DNA of 64,000 nucleotides from positions 4,340,001 through 4,404,000 of the forward strand of contig NSGV01000001.1 of NCBI GenBank assembly GCA_002300355.1. The letters run 5' to 3'. The notes below the pieces were generated by a model. It did no database searches, was not told the origin of the DNA, and was given only the letters and a program-made list of their open reading frames with translations. This document shows, piece after piece, positions 43,112 to 52,338 of the stretch (the stretch's first letter is position 1; every line of letters begins with the position of its first letter). This DNA comes from Streptomyces sp. TLI_235 (GTDB taxonomy: Bacteria > Actinomycetota > Actinomycetes > Streptomycetales > Streptomycetaceae). Both the position numbers and the translations under genes were made by a program.

Positions 43112-43882
43112 ATGCGCCTGCTGGACCTGTCCTCACCGATCGACGCCGGGTTCTGGGAGCCCGACCCGGTCGTCCACACCGTGATGTCGGCGGCCGAAGG
43201 GGCCCGGCACATGGCGTCCGAGATGAAGGAGCACTTCGGCCTGGACTTCGCCCCGGAGACCCTGCCGGGCGGCGAGTTCCTCAGCAACGACACCGTCACC
43301 CTCACCACGCACACCGGCACCCACGTCGACGCGCCCTCGCACTACGGGACGGCCTCCTACGGGCAGGCCCGGCACATCGACCAGATGCCGCTGGACTGGT
43401 TCCACCGGCCCGCCCTCGTGCTGGACGTCCGGGACGTCGGCACCGGCACCATCGGCGCCGAACGGCTCAAGGAGGGCTTCGACCGGATCGGGCGCACGCC
43501 CGAGGAACTCGACATCGTCGTCCTGCACACCGGCGCCTCGCAGTACGTCGGCACACCGCGCTACTTCACCGAGTTCGCCGGCCTCGACCGGTCCGGGATC
43601 GAGTACCTGCTGGACCTCGGCGTGCGGGTGATCGGCACCGACGCCTTCAGCCTGGACGCGCCGTTCACCTACATCATCGACGAGTACCGCAGGACCGGGG
43701 ACCGCGACGTGCTGTGGCCCGCCCACTTCGCCGGCCGCGACCGCGAGTACTGCCAGATCGAGCGTCTCGCCCACCTCGACGAACTGCCCGCCCCGCACGG
43801 CTTCCACCTCACCTGCTTCCCCGTCAAGCTCGCCGGCGGCGGCGCCGGATGGGCCCGGGCCGTGGCGATGCTCGACGACTGA
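43112..43882 (+). CDS. Metal-dependent polyketide cyclase (PF04199; DpsY/SnoaM-like)
   Basis: This 256-residue cyclase/kynurenine formamidase-fold protein has the metal-binding signature HTGTHVDAPSHYG near residue 70 and a second conserved stretch GTDAFSLDAPF. In anthracycline pathways this family closes the second and third rings. It is the last gene of the ketoreductase operon and is followed by a strong hairpin. Confidence 0.88.
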   Translation: MRLLDLSSPIDAGFWEPDPVVHTVMSAAEGARHMASEMKEHFGLDFAPETLPGGEFLSNDTVTLTTHTGTHVDAPSHYGTASYGQARHIDQMPLDWFHRPALVLDVRDVGTGTIGAERLKEGFDRIGRTPEELDIVVLHTGASQYVGTPRYFTEFAGLDRSGIEYLLDLGVRVIGTDAFSLDAPFTYIIDEYRRTGDRDVLWPAHFAGRDREYCQIERLAHLDELPAPHGFHLTCFPVKLAGGGAGWARAVAMLDD

Positions 43883-43901
43883 CACCGCATCGGGAAGCAG
43901 A

Positions 43902-43934
43902 GATCCCGCCCGGCCGCGAAGGCCGGGCGGGATC
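43902..43934. terminator. Terminator between cyclase and kgd genes
   Basis: A perfect 14-bp stem (43902-43915 with 43921-43934) with a 5-nt loop, followed by a short T-rich stretch, lies between convergent genes. Confidence 0.85.
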
Positions 43935-43960
43935 CTCATTTCCGGTACGCCGCTACCGGA

Positions 43961-46900
43961 TCAGATCGCGAACACCTCGTCCACGATCGCCTGCTGCTCG
44001 GCGGCGTGGCGCTTGGCCGAGCCGACGGCGGGGGCCGAGGAGGCCGGGCGGGCGACGCGGCGCAGGCGGGCGCCGTTGGCGTTGCGGCCGATCACGAGCT
44101 GCAGGTGGTCGACCAGGTTCATGGCGATGAACGGCCAGGCGCCCTGGTTGGCCGGCTCCTCCTGGGCCCAGATGAACTGGACGTTGTCGCCGTAGCGGCC
44201 CAGTTCCTCCTGCAGCTCGGAGATCGGCAGCGGGTAGAGCCGCTCGACCCGGACGATGGCGGTGTCGGTGACGCCGCGCTCGGTGCGGGCCGCCTCCAGG
44301 TCGTAGTAGAACTTGCCGGAGGTGATGACGACCTTGCGGACCTGCGCCGGGTCCACCGTGCTGTCGCCGATCACCGGCCGGAATCCGCCCGAGGTGAACT
44401 CCTCCATCGCACTGGCCGCCGCCTTGAGACGCAGCATCGACTTCGGGGTGAAGACGATGAGCGGCTTGTGGTGCGGGTTGTGGACCTGCCAGCGGAGCAG
44501 GTGGAAGTAGTTCGACGGCGAGGTGGGCATCGCGACCGTCATGTTGTTCTGCGCGCACAGCTGCAGGAAGCGCTCCGGGCGGGCGGACGAGTGGTCCGGG
44601 CCCTGGCCCTCGTAGCCGTGCGGCAGGAGCAGGGTGACGCCGGAGTGCTGGCCCCACTTCTGCTCGGCGGAGGAGATGTACTCGTCCACCACGGTCTGTG
44701 CGCCGTTGACGAAGTCGCCGAACTGCGCCTCCCACATGACCAGCGCGTTGGGCCGGGTGAGGGAGTAGCCGTACTCGAAGCCCATCGCCGCGTACTCGCT
44801 GAGGAGCGAGTCGTAGACGGTGAAGCGGGCCTGGTCCTCGGTGAGGTAGAGCAGCGGGGTGTAGTCCTCGCCGGTGTTGCGATCGATGAGGACGGCGTGG
44901 CGCTGGCCGAAGGTGCCGCGGCGGCTGTCCTGGCCGGCGAGGCGGACGGGGTGGCCCTCCATCAGCAGGGAGCCGATGGCGAGGGTCTCGCCCGTGGCCC
45001 AGTCGATGGTGTTGTCCTCGACGGAGGCGGCGCGGCGCTGCAGCTGGGGCAGCAGACGCGGGTGGACGGTCAGCCACTCCGGCAGGTTCACCTGCGAGGC
45101 GGCGATCCGCTTCACCGTCTCCTCGGAGATGCCCGTGCGGACGGAGACCGGGAACTCCGCCACCGGCCGGGTGCCCGCACCCTCCGCCGGGGCCGAGGCC
45201 GCGTCCCTGACCTCGACGAAGACCTTCTCCAGCTGGCCCTGGAAGTCCTGCAGGGCCTGCTCGGCCTCTTCCATGGTGATGTCGCCGCGACCGATGAGGC
45301 CCTCGGTGTAGAGCTTGCGGACCGAGCGCTTCTTGTTGATCAGGTCGTACATCAGCGGCTGGGTGAAGGACGGGTTGTCGGCCTCGTTGTGACCGCGGCG
45401 GCGGTAGCAGATGAGGTCGATGACGACGTCCTTGTGGAACTCCTGCCGGAACTCGAAGGCGAGTCGCGCGACGCGGACCACGGCCTCCGGGTCGTCGCCG
45501 TTCACGTGGAAGATCGGCGCCTCGATCATCCGCGCCACGTCGGTGCAGTACATCGACGAGCGGGACGACGCCGGGGCGGCGGTGAAGCCGACCTGGTTGT
45601 TGACCACCACGTGGACGGTGCCGCCGGTGCGGTAGCCGCGCAGCTGCGACATGTTGAGGGTCTCCGCGACGACGCCCTGGCCGGCGAAGGCCGCGTCGCC
45701 GTGGATCTGGACCGGCAGCACCGGGAAGGTGGTGCCGCCCTGGTCCAGGATGTCCTGCTTGGCGCGGGCGATGCCCTCGACGACCGGGTCGACCGTCTCC
45801 AGGTGCGACGGGTTCGCGGCCAGCGACACCTTGACCGTGGTGCCGTCGACCCCCTCGTACACACCGTCCGCACCGAGGTGGTACTTGACGTCGCCGGAGC
45901 CGTGCATGGACTTCGGGTCGAGGTTGCCCTCGAACTCGCCGAAGATCCGGCCGTAGGGCTTGCCGACGATGTTGGCCAGCACGTTGAGGCGGCCGCGGTG
46001 GGCCATGCCGATGACGGTCTCGTCGAGACGCTCCCGCGCCGCCTCCACGAGCACGGCGTCCAGCAGCGGGATGAGCGACTCCCCGCCCTCCAGCGAGAAC
46101 CGGCGCTGGCCCACGTACTTGGTCTGCAGGAAGACCTCGAAGGCCTCGGCGGAGTTGAGGCGGCGCAGGATGCGCAGCTGCTCTTCGCGTTCGGGCTTGG
46201 TGTAGGGCTTCTCCAGGCGTTCCTGCAGCCACTTGCGCTGCTTGGGGTCCTGGATGTGCATGTACTCGATGCCGACGGTGCGGCAGTAGGTGTTGCGCAG
46301 CAGGCCGAGGATGTCGCGGAGCTTCATCATCTTCTGGCCGCCGAAGCCGCCGACGGCGAATTCGCGCTCGAGGTCCCAGAGGGTGAGGCCGTGCTGGACG
46401 ACGTCGAGGTCGGGGTGCTTGCGCTGCTTGTACTCCAGCGGGTCGGTGTCGGCCATCAGGTGGCCGCGCACGCGGTAGGCGTGGATGAGCTCCATGACGC
46501 GGGCGGTCTTGTTGACCTCGTCGTCGTGGGTCGCGGCGACGTCGGTCGCCCAGCGGACGGGCTCGTAGGGGATGCGCAGCGACTCGAAGACCTCGTCGTA
46601 GAAGCCGTGCTCGCCCAGCAGGAGCTGGTGGATGGTGCGCAGGAACTCGCCGGAGGCCGCGCCCTGGATGACCCGGTGGTCGTAGGTCGAGGTCAGCGTC
46701 ATGATCTTGGAGACGCCGAGGCGGGCGAGGGTGTCGGGGGAGGAGCCCTGGAACTCGGCCGGGTACTCCATGGCGCCGACGCCGACGATGGTGCCCTGGT
46801 TCTGCATCAGGCGGGGCACGGAGTGGACGGTGCCGATGCCGCCGGGGTTGGTCAGCGAGACGGTGACCCCGGTGAAGTCGTCCATGGTCAGCTTGTTGGC

Positions 46901-47671
46901 GCGGGCCCGGCGGACGATGTCCTCGTAGGCCTGCCAGAAACCGAAGAAGTCGAGGGTCTCGGCCTTCTTGATCGCGGCGACGACGAGCTGGCGGTCGCCG
47001 TTCGGCTTCACCAGGTCGATCGCCAGGCCCAGGTTCACGTGCTCGGGCTTGACCAGGTAGGCCTTGCCGTCCTCGACCTTGTAGCTGTGGTTCATGCCCG
47101 GCGAGGCCTTCACGGCCTGGACGAGCGCGTAGCCGATCAGGTGCGTGAAGGAGACCTTGCCACCACGGGCCCGCTGCAGGTGGTTGTTGATGACGATGCG
47201 GTTGTCGATCAGCAGCTTGGCCGGAACGGCCCGCACCGACGTCGCGGTCGGCACCTCCAGCGAGGCGTCCATGTTCGACGCGACCGCCTTCGCCGGACCC
47301 CGCAACTGGACCAGCTCGGCGCCCGCCGCGTCGGTCGCCCGGGCTGCCGGCGCCGGTTCGGCGGCGGGGGCCGGCACGGAGACGGTGGCCGGTGCGGGGG
47401 CGGGCGCCGGGGGAGTAGTCACGGGCGCCAGCGCGGGCGCGGGGACCGCTGCGGTGGCGGCGGACGTTAAGGCGTTCTGCCCCTGGGCCGCCGCGCTCGC
47501 CGGGGCCGCTGCCCCGCCGGGCTTGTAGTCCGCGAACAGGTCCCACCAGGCCCGGTCCACCGAGTTCGGGTCCTGGAGGTACTGCTGGTAGATCTCGTCG
47601 ACGAGCCACTCGTTGGGGCCGAAGGCCGAAGGGCTCGAAGAGTTGACGGGCACTTCAGGGTGTGGCGACAC
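43961..47671 (-). CDS. kgd: Multifunctional 2-oxoglutarate decarboxylase/dehydrogenase (E1 with E2-like domain)
   Basis: This is a 1236-residue protein from GTG 47671 (ATG 47698 and 47743 are alternatives). Residues 15-45 (FGPNEWLVDEIYQQYL) and an Ala/Pro linker precede an E2-like acyltransferase domain with DHRVIQGAASGEF. The E1 part has GMAHRGRLNVLANI, the thiamine diphosphate motif (HGDAAFAGQGVVAE, then NNQVGFTA) and the C-terminal VMWEAQFGDF. It has the actinobacterial KGD/OdhA architecture and uses 2-oxoglutarate in the TCA cycle. It is unusual to find it inside a polyketide cluster. Confidence 0.92.
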   Translation of the reverse strand: MSPHPEVPVNSSSPSAFGPNEWLVDEIYQQYLQDPNSVDRAWWDLFADYKPGGAAAPASAAAQGQNALTSAATAAVPAPALAPVTTPPAPAPAPATVSVPAPAAEPAPAARATDAAGAELVQLRGPAKAVASNMDASLEVPTATSVRAVPAKLLIDNRIVINNHLQRARGGKVSFTHLIGYALVQAVKASPGMNHSYKVEDGKAYLVKPEHVNLGLAIDLVKPNGDRQLVVAAIKKAETLDFFGFWQAYEDIVRRARANKLTMDDFTGVTVSLTNPGGIGTVHSVPRLMQNQGTIVGVGAMEYPAEFQGSSPDTLARLGVSKIMTLTSTYDHRVIQGAASGEFLRTIHQLLLGEHGFYDEVFESLRIPYEPVRWATDVAATHDDEVNKTARVMELIHAYRVRGHLMADTDPLEYKQRKHPDLDVVQHGLTLWDLEREFAVGGFGGQKMMKLRDILGLLRNTYCRTVGIEYMHIQDPKQRKWLQERLEKPYTKPEREEQLRILRRLNSAEAFEVFLQTKYVGQRRFSLEGGESLIPLLDAVLVEAARERLDETVIGMAHRGRLNVLANIVGKPYGRIFGEFEGNLDPKSMHGSGDVKYHLGADGVYEGVDGTTVKVSLAANPSHLETVDPVVEGIARAKQDILDQGGTTFPVLPVQIHGDAAFAGQGVVAETLNMSQLRGYRTGGTVHVVVNNQVGFTAAPASSRSSMYCTDVARMIEAPIFHVNGDDPEAVVRVARLAFEFRQEFHKDVVIDLICYRRRGHNEADNPSFTQPLMYDLINKKRSVRKLYTEGLIGRGDITMEEAEQALQDFQGQLEKVFVEVRDAASAPAEGAGTRPVAEFPVSVRTGISEETVKRIAASQVNLPEWLTVHPRLLPQLQRRAASVEDNTIDWATGETLAIGSLLMEGHPVRLAGQDSRRGTFGQRHAVLIDRNTGEDYTPLLYLTEDQARFTVYDSLLSEYAAMGFEYGYSLTRPNALVMWEAQFGDFVNGAQTVVDEYISSAEQKWGQHSGVTLLLPHGYEGQGPDHSSARPERFLQLCAQNNMTVAMPTSPSNYFHLLRWQVHNPHHKPLIVFTPKSMLRLKAAASAMEEFTSGGFRPVIGDSTVDPAQVRKVVITSGKFYYDLEAARTERGVTDTAIVRVERLYPLPISELQEELGRYGDNVQFIWAQEEPANQGAWPFIAMNLVDHLQLVIGRNANGARLRRVARPASSAPAVGSAKRHAAEQQAIVDEVFAI

Positions 47672-47861
47672 GGCGCTAACCGCCCTCTTCCGCTTCATAT
47701 TCGGGATGTTGGACAAACGATACGCGCCCCCGCTCGAGCCCACGCACCGTGTACGGCGGAAACCGGGCAGCGCGCTGAAACGGGCGTAAAAGGCGCATCC
47801 TGGAGCGCATTTGACGGATCGCCGGACACCGTCGCGGGGCGCCTCGGCGACGGATGCGCCG

Positions 47862-47892
47862 GAGCGCCCGGCGTGGCACGCCGGGCGCTCCG
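47862..47892 (-). terminator. Terminator of the acyltransferase-to-NTF2 operon
   Basis: A 15-bp inverted repeat (47862-47876 with 47878-47892), effectively a 13-bp stem with a small loop, begins 20 bp after the NTF2-like gene stop and also precedes kgd. Confidence 0.75.
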
Positions 47893-47912
47893 CACACGGG
47901 CCTGGTGGTCCG

Positions 47913-48356
47913 TCAGGTCCGGCCGTCGTGGTGGACCCGCCGGCTGCGGATCTGCCAGTCGCCGTCCACCCGGACGAGTTCGTCGTGGCAGCGGGTGCTG
48001 CGGTCGAGCACCGGGGCCTCGCCGAGCCGGACGGCGAGCAGCATCGCGTAGCTCTGGGCGCGCACCGTCAGCTCGTCGACCCGGTCGACGACGAGCATGC
48101 CCATCCAGTGCCGGTGCCGGACGCCGTCGGCGTCGAGCTGCTGCTGGGCGCGGCGGATCACCCCGACGATCTCCTCGCGGCCGTGCGCGGGGCGCGGGTT
48201 GACGTTGTTGGAGATGGTGGCGTCCTCGGTGAAGGTCTCCACCCAGGCGTCCACCTGCCCGGCGTCGATCAGGTGCATGTGGCGGGCGTAGAAGTCCTGG
48301 ATCTCCGCGTAGAGCTCCGGGGTGGCCGGCGCGGCGGGCGCCGTCTGCTGGGACAT
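47913..48356 (-). CDS. NTF2/SnoaL-like fold protein, copy 2
   Basis: This 147-residue protein is paralogous to the gene at 36568-37017: both share FYAR-MHL-D-G--DAW-ETFTED, then N--P-PA-GRE. The C-terminal strand set includes RHWMGMLVVDRVDE and SYAMLLAVRLGE. ATG 48356 follows GGAGGA. It is the last gene of an operon starting with the acyltransferase. A dehydratase, cyclase or hydroxylase-helper role is inferred. Confidence 0.82.
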   Translation of the reverse strand: MSQQTAPAAPATPELYAEIQDFYARHMHLIDAGQVDAWVETFTEDATISNNVNPRPAHGREEIVGVIRRAQQQLDADGVRHRHWMGMLVVDRVDELTVRAQSYAMLLAVRLGEAPVLDRSTRCHDELVRVDGDWQIRSRRVHHDGRT

Positions 48357-48415
48357 CGGTCCTCCGGGGTGGCTTCGTGGTCGTGGCATGGGTCGGCGGT
48401 CGGGCCGCGGCCCGT

Positions 48416-49909
48416 TCAGTCCTGCGCGGCGGCGCCGAACCAGCGGTCGAGCGCGTCCGCCAGGCCGTCGGTGGCGCCCGGCTCGGCACAGGCCCAGGCC
48501 ACGTAGCCGTCCGGGCGGACGAGCAGCGCGGCCGCGTCCGGGGTCTTCGCCCGGTCGGCGGGCGTGGCCGCCACGTGGGCGAGCCGGTCGGTCCGGCCGT
48601 CCGCCCACGCGGCGGGCAGGCTGCCGGAGAGGTCGATCAGCAGACCCCTGCCCTCGGCGAGCAGCTCGATGGCGTTGACCGGGCCGTCGGGCGTCAGCAG
48701 CGGCAGCGGGGGCATCCGCCGCCCCACCAGGGCGTGCGACGGCTCGGGTCCGCCGCTCTCGCCGTTCATCGGGTAGCGGATGTCCAGGCCGGTGATCATC
48801 TCGCCGATGTACCGGTTGACCTGGTCCAGGTCCATCAGCTCGCTGAACAGCTCGCGCAGCGGGTCGATCTCCGGCGCCGGGTGCATCATCGCCAGCTGGG
48901 CGCGGGTGTTCATGCAGACCCGCTTCGCGATCGGGCGCCGCTCGGCCTCGTAGCTGTCGAGCAGGGTGTCGGGGGCCCAGCCGTTCAGCGTGCCGGCCAG
49001 CTTCCAGCCGAGGTTCAGCGCGTCCTGGATGCCGGTGTTCAGCCCCTGCCCGCCGGCCGGGAAGTGGACGTGCGCCGCGTCGCCCGCCAGCAGGACGGAG
49101 CCGGTGCGGTAGCGGTCCACCAGGCGGGTGGCGTTCCCGAAGCGGGACATCCAGCGGGCCTCGCCGATGGTCAGGTCGAGGCCGGAGACCCGCTTGGCGG
49201 CCGCCGCCAGCTCGTCCGTGGTCACCGGCACGTCCCGCGGGACGGGCTCGACGTCGAACTCCACCGCGACCACCCGGTACAGGCCGTCCCCCAGCGGGAT
49301 CAGGCCGAAGAGCCCGCCCTCCAGCCGCAGCAGCTCGCGGCCCGAGGGCTGCTCGCCGAGCAGCTGCACGTCGCCCAGCATGGCGTTGACGGTGGAGGCG
49401 GTGCCGGGGAAGGGCACCTCGACGAGCTTGCGCACCGTGCTGGCGCCGCCGTCGCAGCCGACCAGGTAGCGGCTGTCCAGCCGGTAGGTGCCGTCCGGCC
49501 CCTCGACGTCGGCGGTCACCCCGCCCTCGCCCTGCTCCAGCGAGACCAGCCGGTGGCCGCGCCGGATGTCGACCTTCAGCTCCAGCGCCCGCTCGTAGAG
49601 GATCTCCTCCGTCCTGGACTGCGGGACCATCAGGGCGTAGCTGTGCTCCGCGTCGAGCTTGGTCATGTCGACCTTGCGCAGGCCGGCGAAGTGGCCCTTG
49701 GGCCACACCGGCACCTGGTCGCCGACCCGGTCCAGCAGGCCGCGCTGGTGCAGCACCTCGACGGTGCGGGAGTGCAGGCCCAGCGCCCGGGACTCGCCGG
49801 TGGGACGCTCCAGCCGCTCCAGGACGACGGTGTCGATCCCGGCGAGTCCCAGCTCGCAGGCGAGCATCAGGCCGACGGGGCCGCCGCCGGCGATCACGAC
49901 CGCGGTCAC
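48416..49909 (-). CDS. FAD-dependent polyketide hydroxylase (PgaE-like)
   Basis: This 497-residue protein is the same size as PgaE. It has VVIAGGGPVGLMLACELG, GLHSRTVEVLHQRGLLD, VGCDGGASTVRKLV, LLAGDAAHVHFPAGGQGLN and a thioredoxin-like C-terminal domain. The close match in layout to angucycline and anthracycline hydroxylases supports ring hydroxylation. Its GTG overlaps the methyltransferase stop by 4 bp. Confidence 0.92.
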   Translation of the reverse strand: MTAVVIAGGGPVGLMLACELGLAGIDTVVLERLERPTGESRALGLHSRTVEVLHQRGLLDRVGDQVPVWPKGHFAGLRKVDMTKLDAEHSYALMVPQSRTEEILYERALELKVDIRRGHRLVSLEQGEGGVTADVEGPDGTYRLDSRYLVGCDGGASTVRKLVEVPFPGTASTVNAMLGDVQLLGEQPSGRELLRLEGGLFGLIPLGDGLYRVVAVEFDVEPVPRDVPVTTDELAAAAKRVSGLDLTIGEARWMSRFGNATRLVDRYRTGSVLLAGDAAHVHFPAGGQGLNTGIQDALNLGWKLAGTLNGWAPDTLLDSYEAERRPIAKRVCMNTRAQLAMMHPAPEIDPLRELFSELMDLDQVNRYIGEMITGLDIRYPMNGESGGPEPSHALVGRRMPPLPLLTPDGPVNAIELLAEGRGLLIDLSGSLPAAWADGRTDRLAHVAATPADRAKTPDAAALLVRPDGYVAWACAEPGATDGLADALDRWFGAAAQD

Positions 49910-50949
49910 GGCTTCACCCCGACCAGCACGTAGTCGCTGCCGATGGTGCGGATGCGCTGCCCGCGCTCGACGGTGAAGCCGGCCTTCTCCAGCAGCTCCC
50001 GGCCCTCGTCCACGCCGTACTCCGAACCGCCGGTGACGAGCGCGACCTGCAGGCTGCCCAGTAGCGAGCCGAGCTCCGGCGTGCCGTCGTCCAGCATCTG
50101 GTCGTAGACGACGACGGCGCCGCCCGGCCGCAGCGCGGCGAAGGCGCGCTCCAGCAGGAAGGCCCGGCGCTCGGGCGTCCAGTCGTGCAGCACGTGCCCG
50201 AAGACCAGCACGTCCGCCTCGGGCAGCGCGTCCTCGAAGAAGTCGCCGCCGTGGAAGGAGATCTGCTCGGCGGTGCCGAGCTCCGCCATGTGCTCGTCGA
50301 ACAGCGGCTCCACGGCGGGCAGTTCGAAGACGCCGCCGCGCAGGTGCGGGTGGGCGGCCACCACGGCGGCGGCGATGTGGCCGCGGGCGCCGCCCACGTC
50401 CACGAAGGAGCCGTACCGCGACCAGTCCACCACCTCGGCCAGCTGCGGGCCGACCAGCGCGTGCGCGGAGTCCATGTGCGCCAGGAAGCGCCGGGCGGCG
50501 TCCCGGTTCTGGTAGAGCCGCTCGAAGGCGTCCGGGCCGGTGGCCCCCTCCGCCTTGGGCTCGCCGTCGCGCAGCGCCTCGGTGAGCCGTGCCCACATGC
50601 CGTAGTGCCGGGCGGCGGCCGCGCGCACCGACCCGCCCAGGTAGTACGGGGAACCGGGCAGCAGGCAGGCCGCGGCCGAGGCGCTGTTGCGGAAGGTGCC
50701 GGCGGTCTCCTCCAGCAGTCCGAGCGCGACCAGCGCGCGCAGGAAGTCCGGCACCAGCCGGTGGTTCAGCCCGAGCCGCTCGGCGATCGCCGCGGAGTCC
50801 GCCGGCGCCTCGGCGAGCAGCTCGAACAGCCCGGTCTCCACCGCGCTGTTCAGGATGCGCGACTGGGCGTAGGCGGTGTTCAGCCGGCCGATCGCGATCG
50901 CCTCCTCGTACGGCACGTACGGGGTGTTCACGGTGGTTTCGGTTCCCAT
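49906..50949 (-). CDS. O-methyltransferase (TcmO/DnrK-type)
   Basis: This 347-residue SAM-dependent methyltransferase has an N-terminal dimerisation/winged-helix domain (FELLAEAPADSAAIAERLGL). The SAM motif is FVDVGGARGHIAAAVVAAHP, and the acidic loop is followed by HVLHDWTPERRAFLL, characteristic of small-molecule O-methyltransferases. It probably methylates a phenol of the aglycone. ATG 50949 follows AGGAGG; it lies 82 bp downstream of the acyltransferase. Confidence 0.92.
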   Translation of the reverse strand: MGTETTVNTPYVPYEEAIAIGRLNTAYAQSRILNSAVETGLFELLAEAPADSAAIAERLGLNHRLVPDFLRALVALGLLEETAGTFRNSASAAACLLPGSPYYLGGSVRAAAARHYGMWARLTEALRDGEPKAEGATGPDAFERLYQNRDAARRFLAHMDSAHALVGPQLAEVVDWSRYGSFVDVGGARGHIAAAVVAAHPHLRGGVFELPAVEPLFDEHMAELGTAEQISFHGGDFFEDALPEADVLVFGHVLHDWTPERRAFLLERAFAALRPGGAVVVYDQMLDDGTPELGSLLGSLQVALVTGGSEYGVDEGRELLEKAGFTVERGQRIRTIGSDYVLVGVKP

Positions 50950-51031
50950 CACAGACCTCCTCGGTCGTTCACCAATCGGGGGCACGCGCCCGCCCGGCAC
51001 CCGGGCGGGACACGGTCGTTGTGGCGCCGCG

Positions 51032-52063
51032 TCAGCCGGCGGCCAGGCCGGGCAGCGGGTGGCCCTCGGCGCGCAGGCGCGCGGCGGCCGCGCGCAGCGC
51101 CTCGCGGTCCGCCTGCTGCCCGCGCGGCGCCGCGGGCAGCAGGGCCGTGACGGCGCTCTCGCCGCGCCGCACCCGGCCGTGCCGGCGGGCGAGACCGGCC
51201 AGGCTCTGCCCGGGGCCGGTCTCCAGCAGGAAGAAGTCGCCGGAGCCGAGCAGCCCGTCGAGCGCCGGGCCGAACAGCACCGGGTCGACCGGGTGCCGCG
51301 CCCAGAAGTCCGGATCGGCGGCCAGCTCCGGCGTGAGCGGTGCCGTCGAGTAGGCCGACCAGAGCGGGGTGCGCGGCGCACCGAGCCGCACCCCGGCGTA
51401 GACGTCGGTGCTCACCGCGGCACCGACCGCGGGGCTGTGGAAGGCGGTGGTCGCCCGCACCTCCCGGCAGGTGTGGCCCGCCTCGCGCAGGTCGGCGGCG
51501 ACCGCGGCCAGCGGCCCGGCGGAGCCGGCCAGCATGGTCTGGCGCGGCGCGTTCACCGCCCCGACCACCACGTCCTCCCGCAGGAAGGGCGCGAGTTCGG
51601 CGGCGGTGGCGGCGACGGCCAGCATGCCGCCGGGCGGCAGTGCGGCTAGGCGCTCGGCCCGGTCCCAGAGGACCGCGGCCGCGTCCCGGACGTCGAACAC
51701 CCCCGCCAGGACGCCGGCGGCCAGCTCCCCGACGCTGTGGCCGAGCAGCGCCACGGGCGCCACACCCCACGCGAGGACCGTCCGGGCCAGCGCGTGGTCC
51801 ACCGCGAACAGCAGCGGCTGGGCCCGGGTCACATGGTCGAGGGGCACTCGAGGACACTCCGCGAGCCAGTCGTCCCGCAGCTGCGGGCCGACCGCGCCGA
51901 GCGCGTCGAAGACGGTGTCCATGGCCTCGGTGAACACCGGCTCCCAGCCGTACAGGCCGGTGGCCATGGCGTCGTGCTGCGCACCCTGCCCGGGCAGCAG
52001 CAGCGCGACGGGGCGGGGGCCCGCCGGGGCGGGCGGCCCGGGTACGGCTTCGGTCTCCGGCAT
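51032..52063 (-). CDS. Acyltransferase (FabD/DpsD-like)
   Basis: This 343-residue malonyl-CoA:ACP transacylase-fold protein has LLPGQGAQHDAM, the nucleophile motif LLGHSVGELAAG (Ser110) and TAFHSPAVG with the catalytic His. It pairs with the divergent KS III, as AT and KS III pair in daunorubicin (DpsD/DpsC), aclacinomycin and R1128 pathways that use non-acetate starters. ATG 52063 has GAGGAGG upstream. SARP-type repeats on the minus strand (52173-52145) precede it. Confidence 0.9.
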   Translation of the reverse strand: MPETEAVPGPPAPAGPRPVALLLPGQGAQHDAMATGLYGWEPVFTEAMDTVFDALGAVGPQLRDDWLAECPRVPLDHVTRAQPLLFAVDHALARTVLAWGVAPVALLGHSVGELAAGVLAGVFDVRDAAAVLWDRAERLAALPPGGMLAVAATAAELAPFLREDVVVGAVNAPRQTMLAGSAGPLAAVAADLREAGHTCREVRATTAFHSPAVGAAVSTDVYAGVRLGAPRTPLWSAYSTAPLTPELAADPDFWARHPVDPVLFGPALDGLLGSGDFFLLETGPGQSLAGLARRHGRVRRGESAVTALLPAAPRGQQADREALRAAAARLRAEGHPLPGLAAG

Positions 52064-52144
52064 GGGGGTTCCCTCCTCGTCGGCTGCCGGGGGTCCGGCC
52101 TCCGGGGGCGCCCCGCGGCGCCCGTCCGGCACTGTTCCAGCGGG

Positions 52145-52173
52145 ACCTTGCAATCGGCTCGAGACGGCCTCGC
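52145..52173 (-). promoter_or_regulatory. SARP-type heptamers for the acyltransferase operon
   Basis: On the minus strand GCGAGGC (52173-52167), TCGAGCC (52162-52156) and GCAAGGT (52151-52145) are exactly 11 bp apart and point to the acyltransferase start at 52063. Confidence 0.55.
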
Positions 52174-52204
52174 GGGCGGCCGGACGGCGCCCCGGGACGG
52201 CCCT

Positions 52205-52266
52205 TCGAGGCGGGGTCGACCCCGTGTTGATCGGGTGTCGACCCGGCGTCGACCGGGTCTCGAGCC
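52205..52266 (+). promoter_or_regulatory. Six-copy SARP-type heptamer array
   Basis: TCGAGGC, TCGACCC, TTGATCG, TCGACCC, TCGACCG and TCGAGCC start at 52205, 52216, 52227, 52238, 52249 and 52260, a perfect 11-bp period. It lies 72 bp before the KS III start. Confidence 0.75.
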
Positions 52267-52338
52267 GCACTGGGGAGATTGGCCGGGATCCCCCATCGGC
52301 CGGCCGGCCGCCGGGCCCGAGCACGTGCGGAGGACCAC

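Noticed and set aside
44006..47470. 1154-residue plus-strand open frame opposite kgd
   Set aside because: The minus-strand frame encodes an unmistakable KGD protein; the plus frame has no family features.
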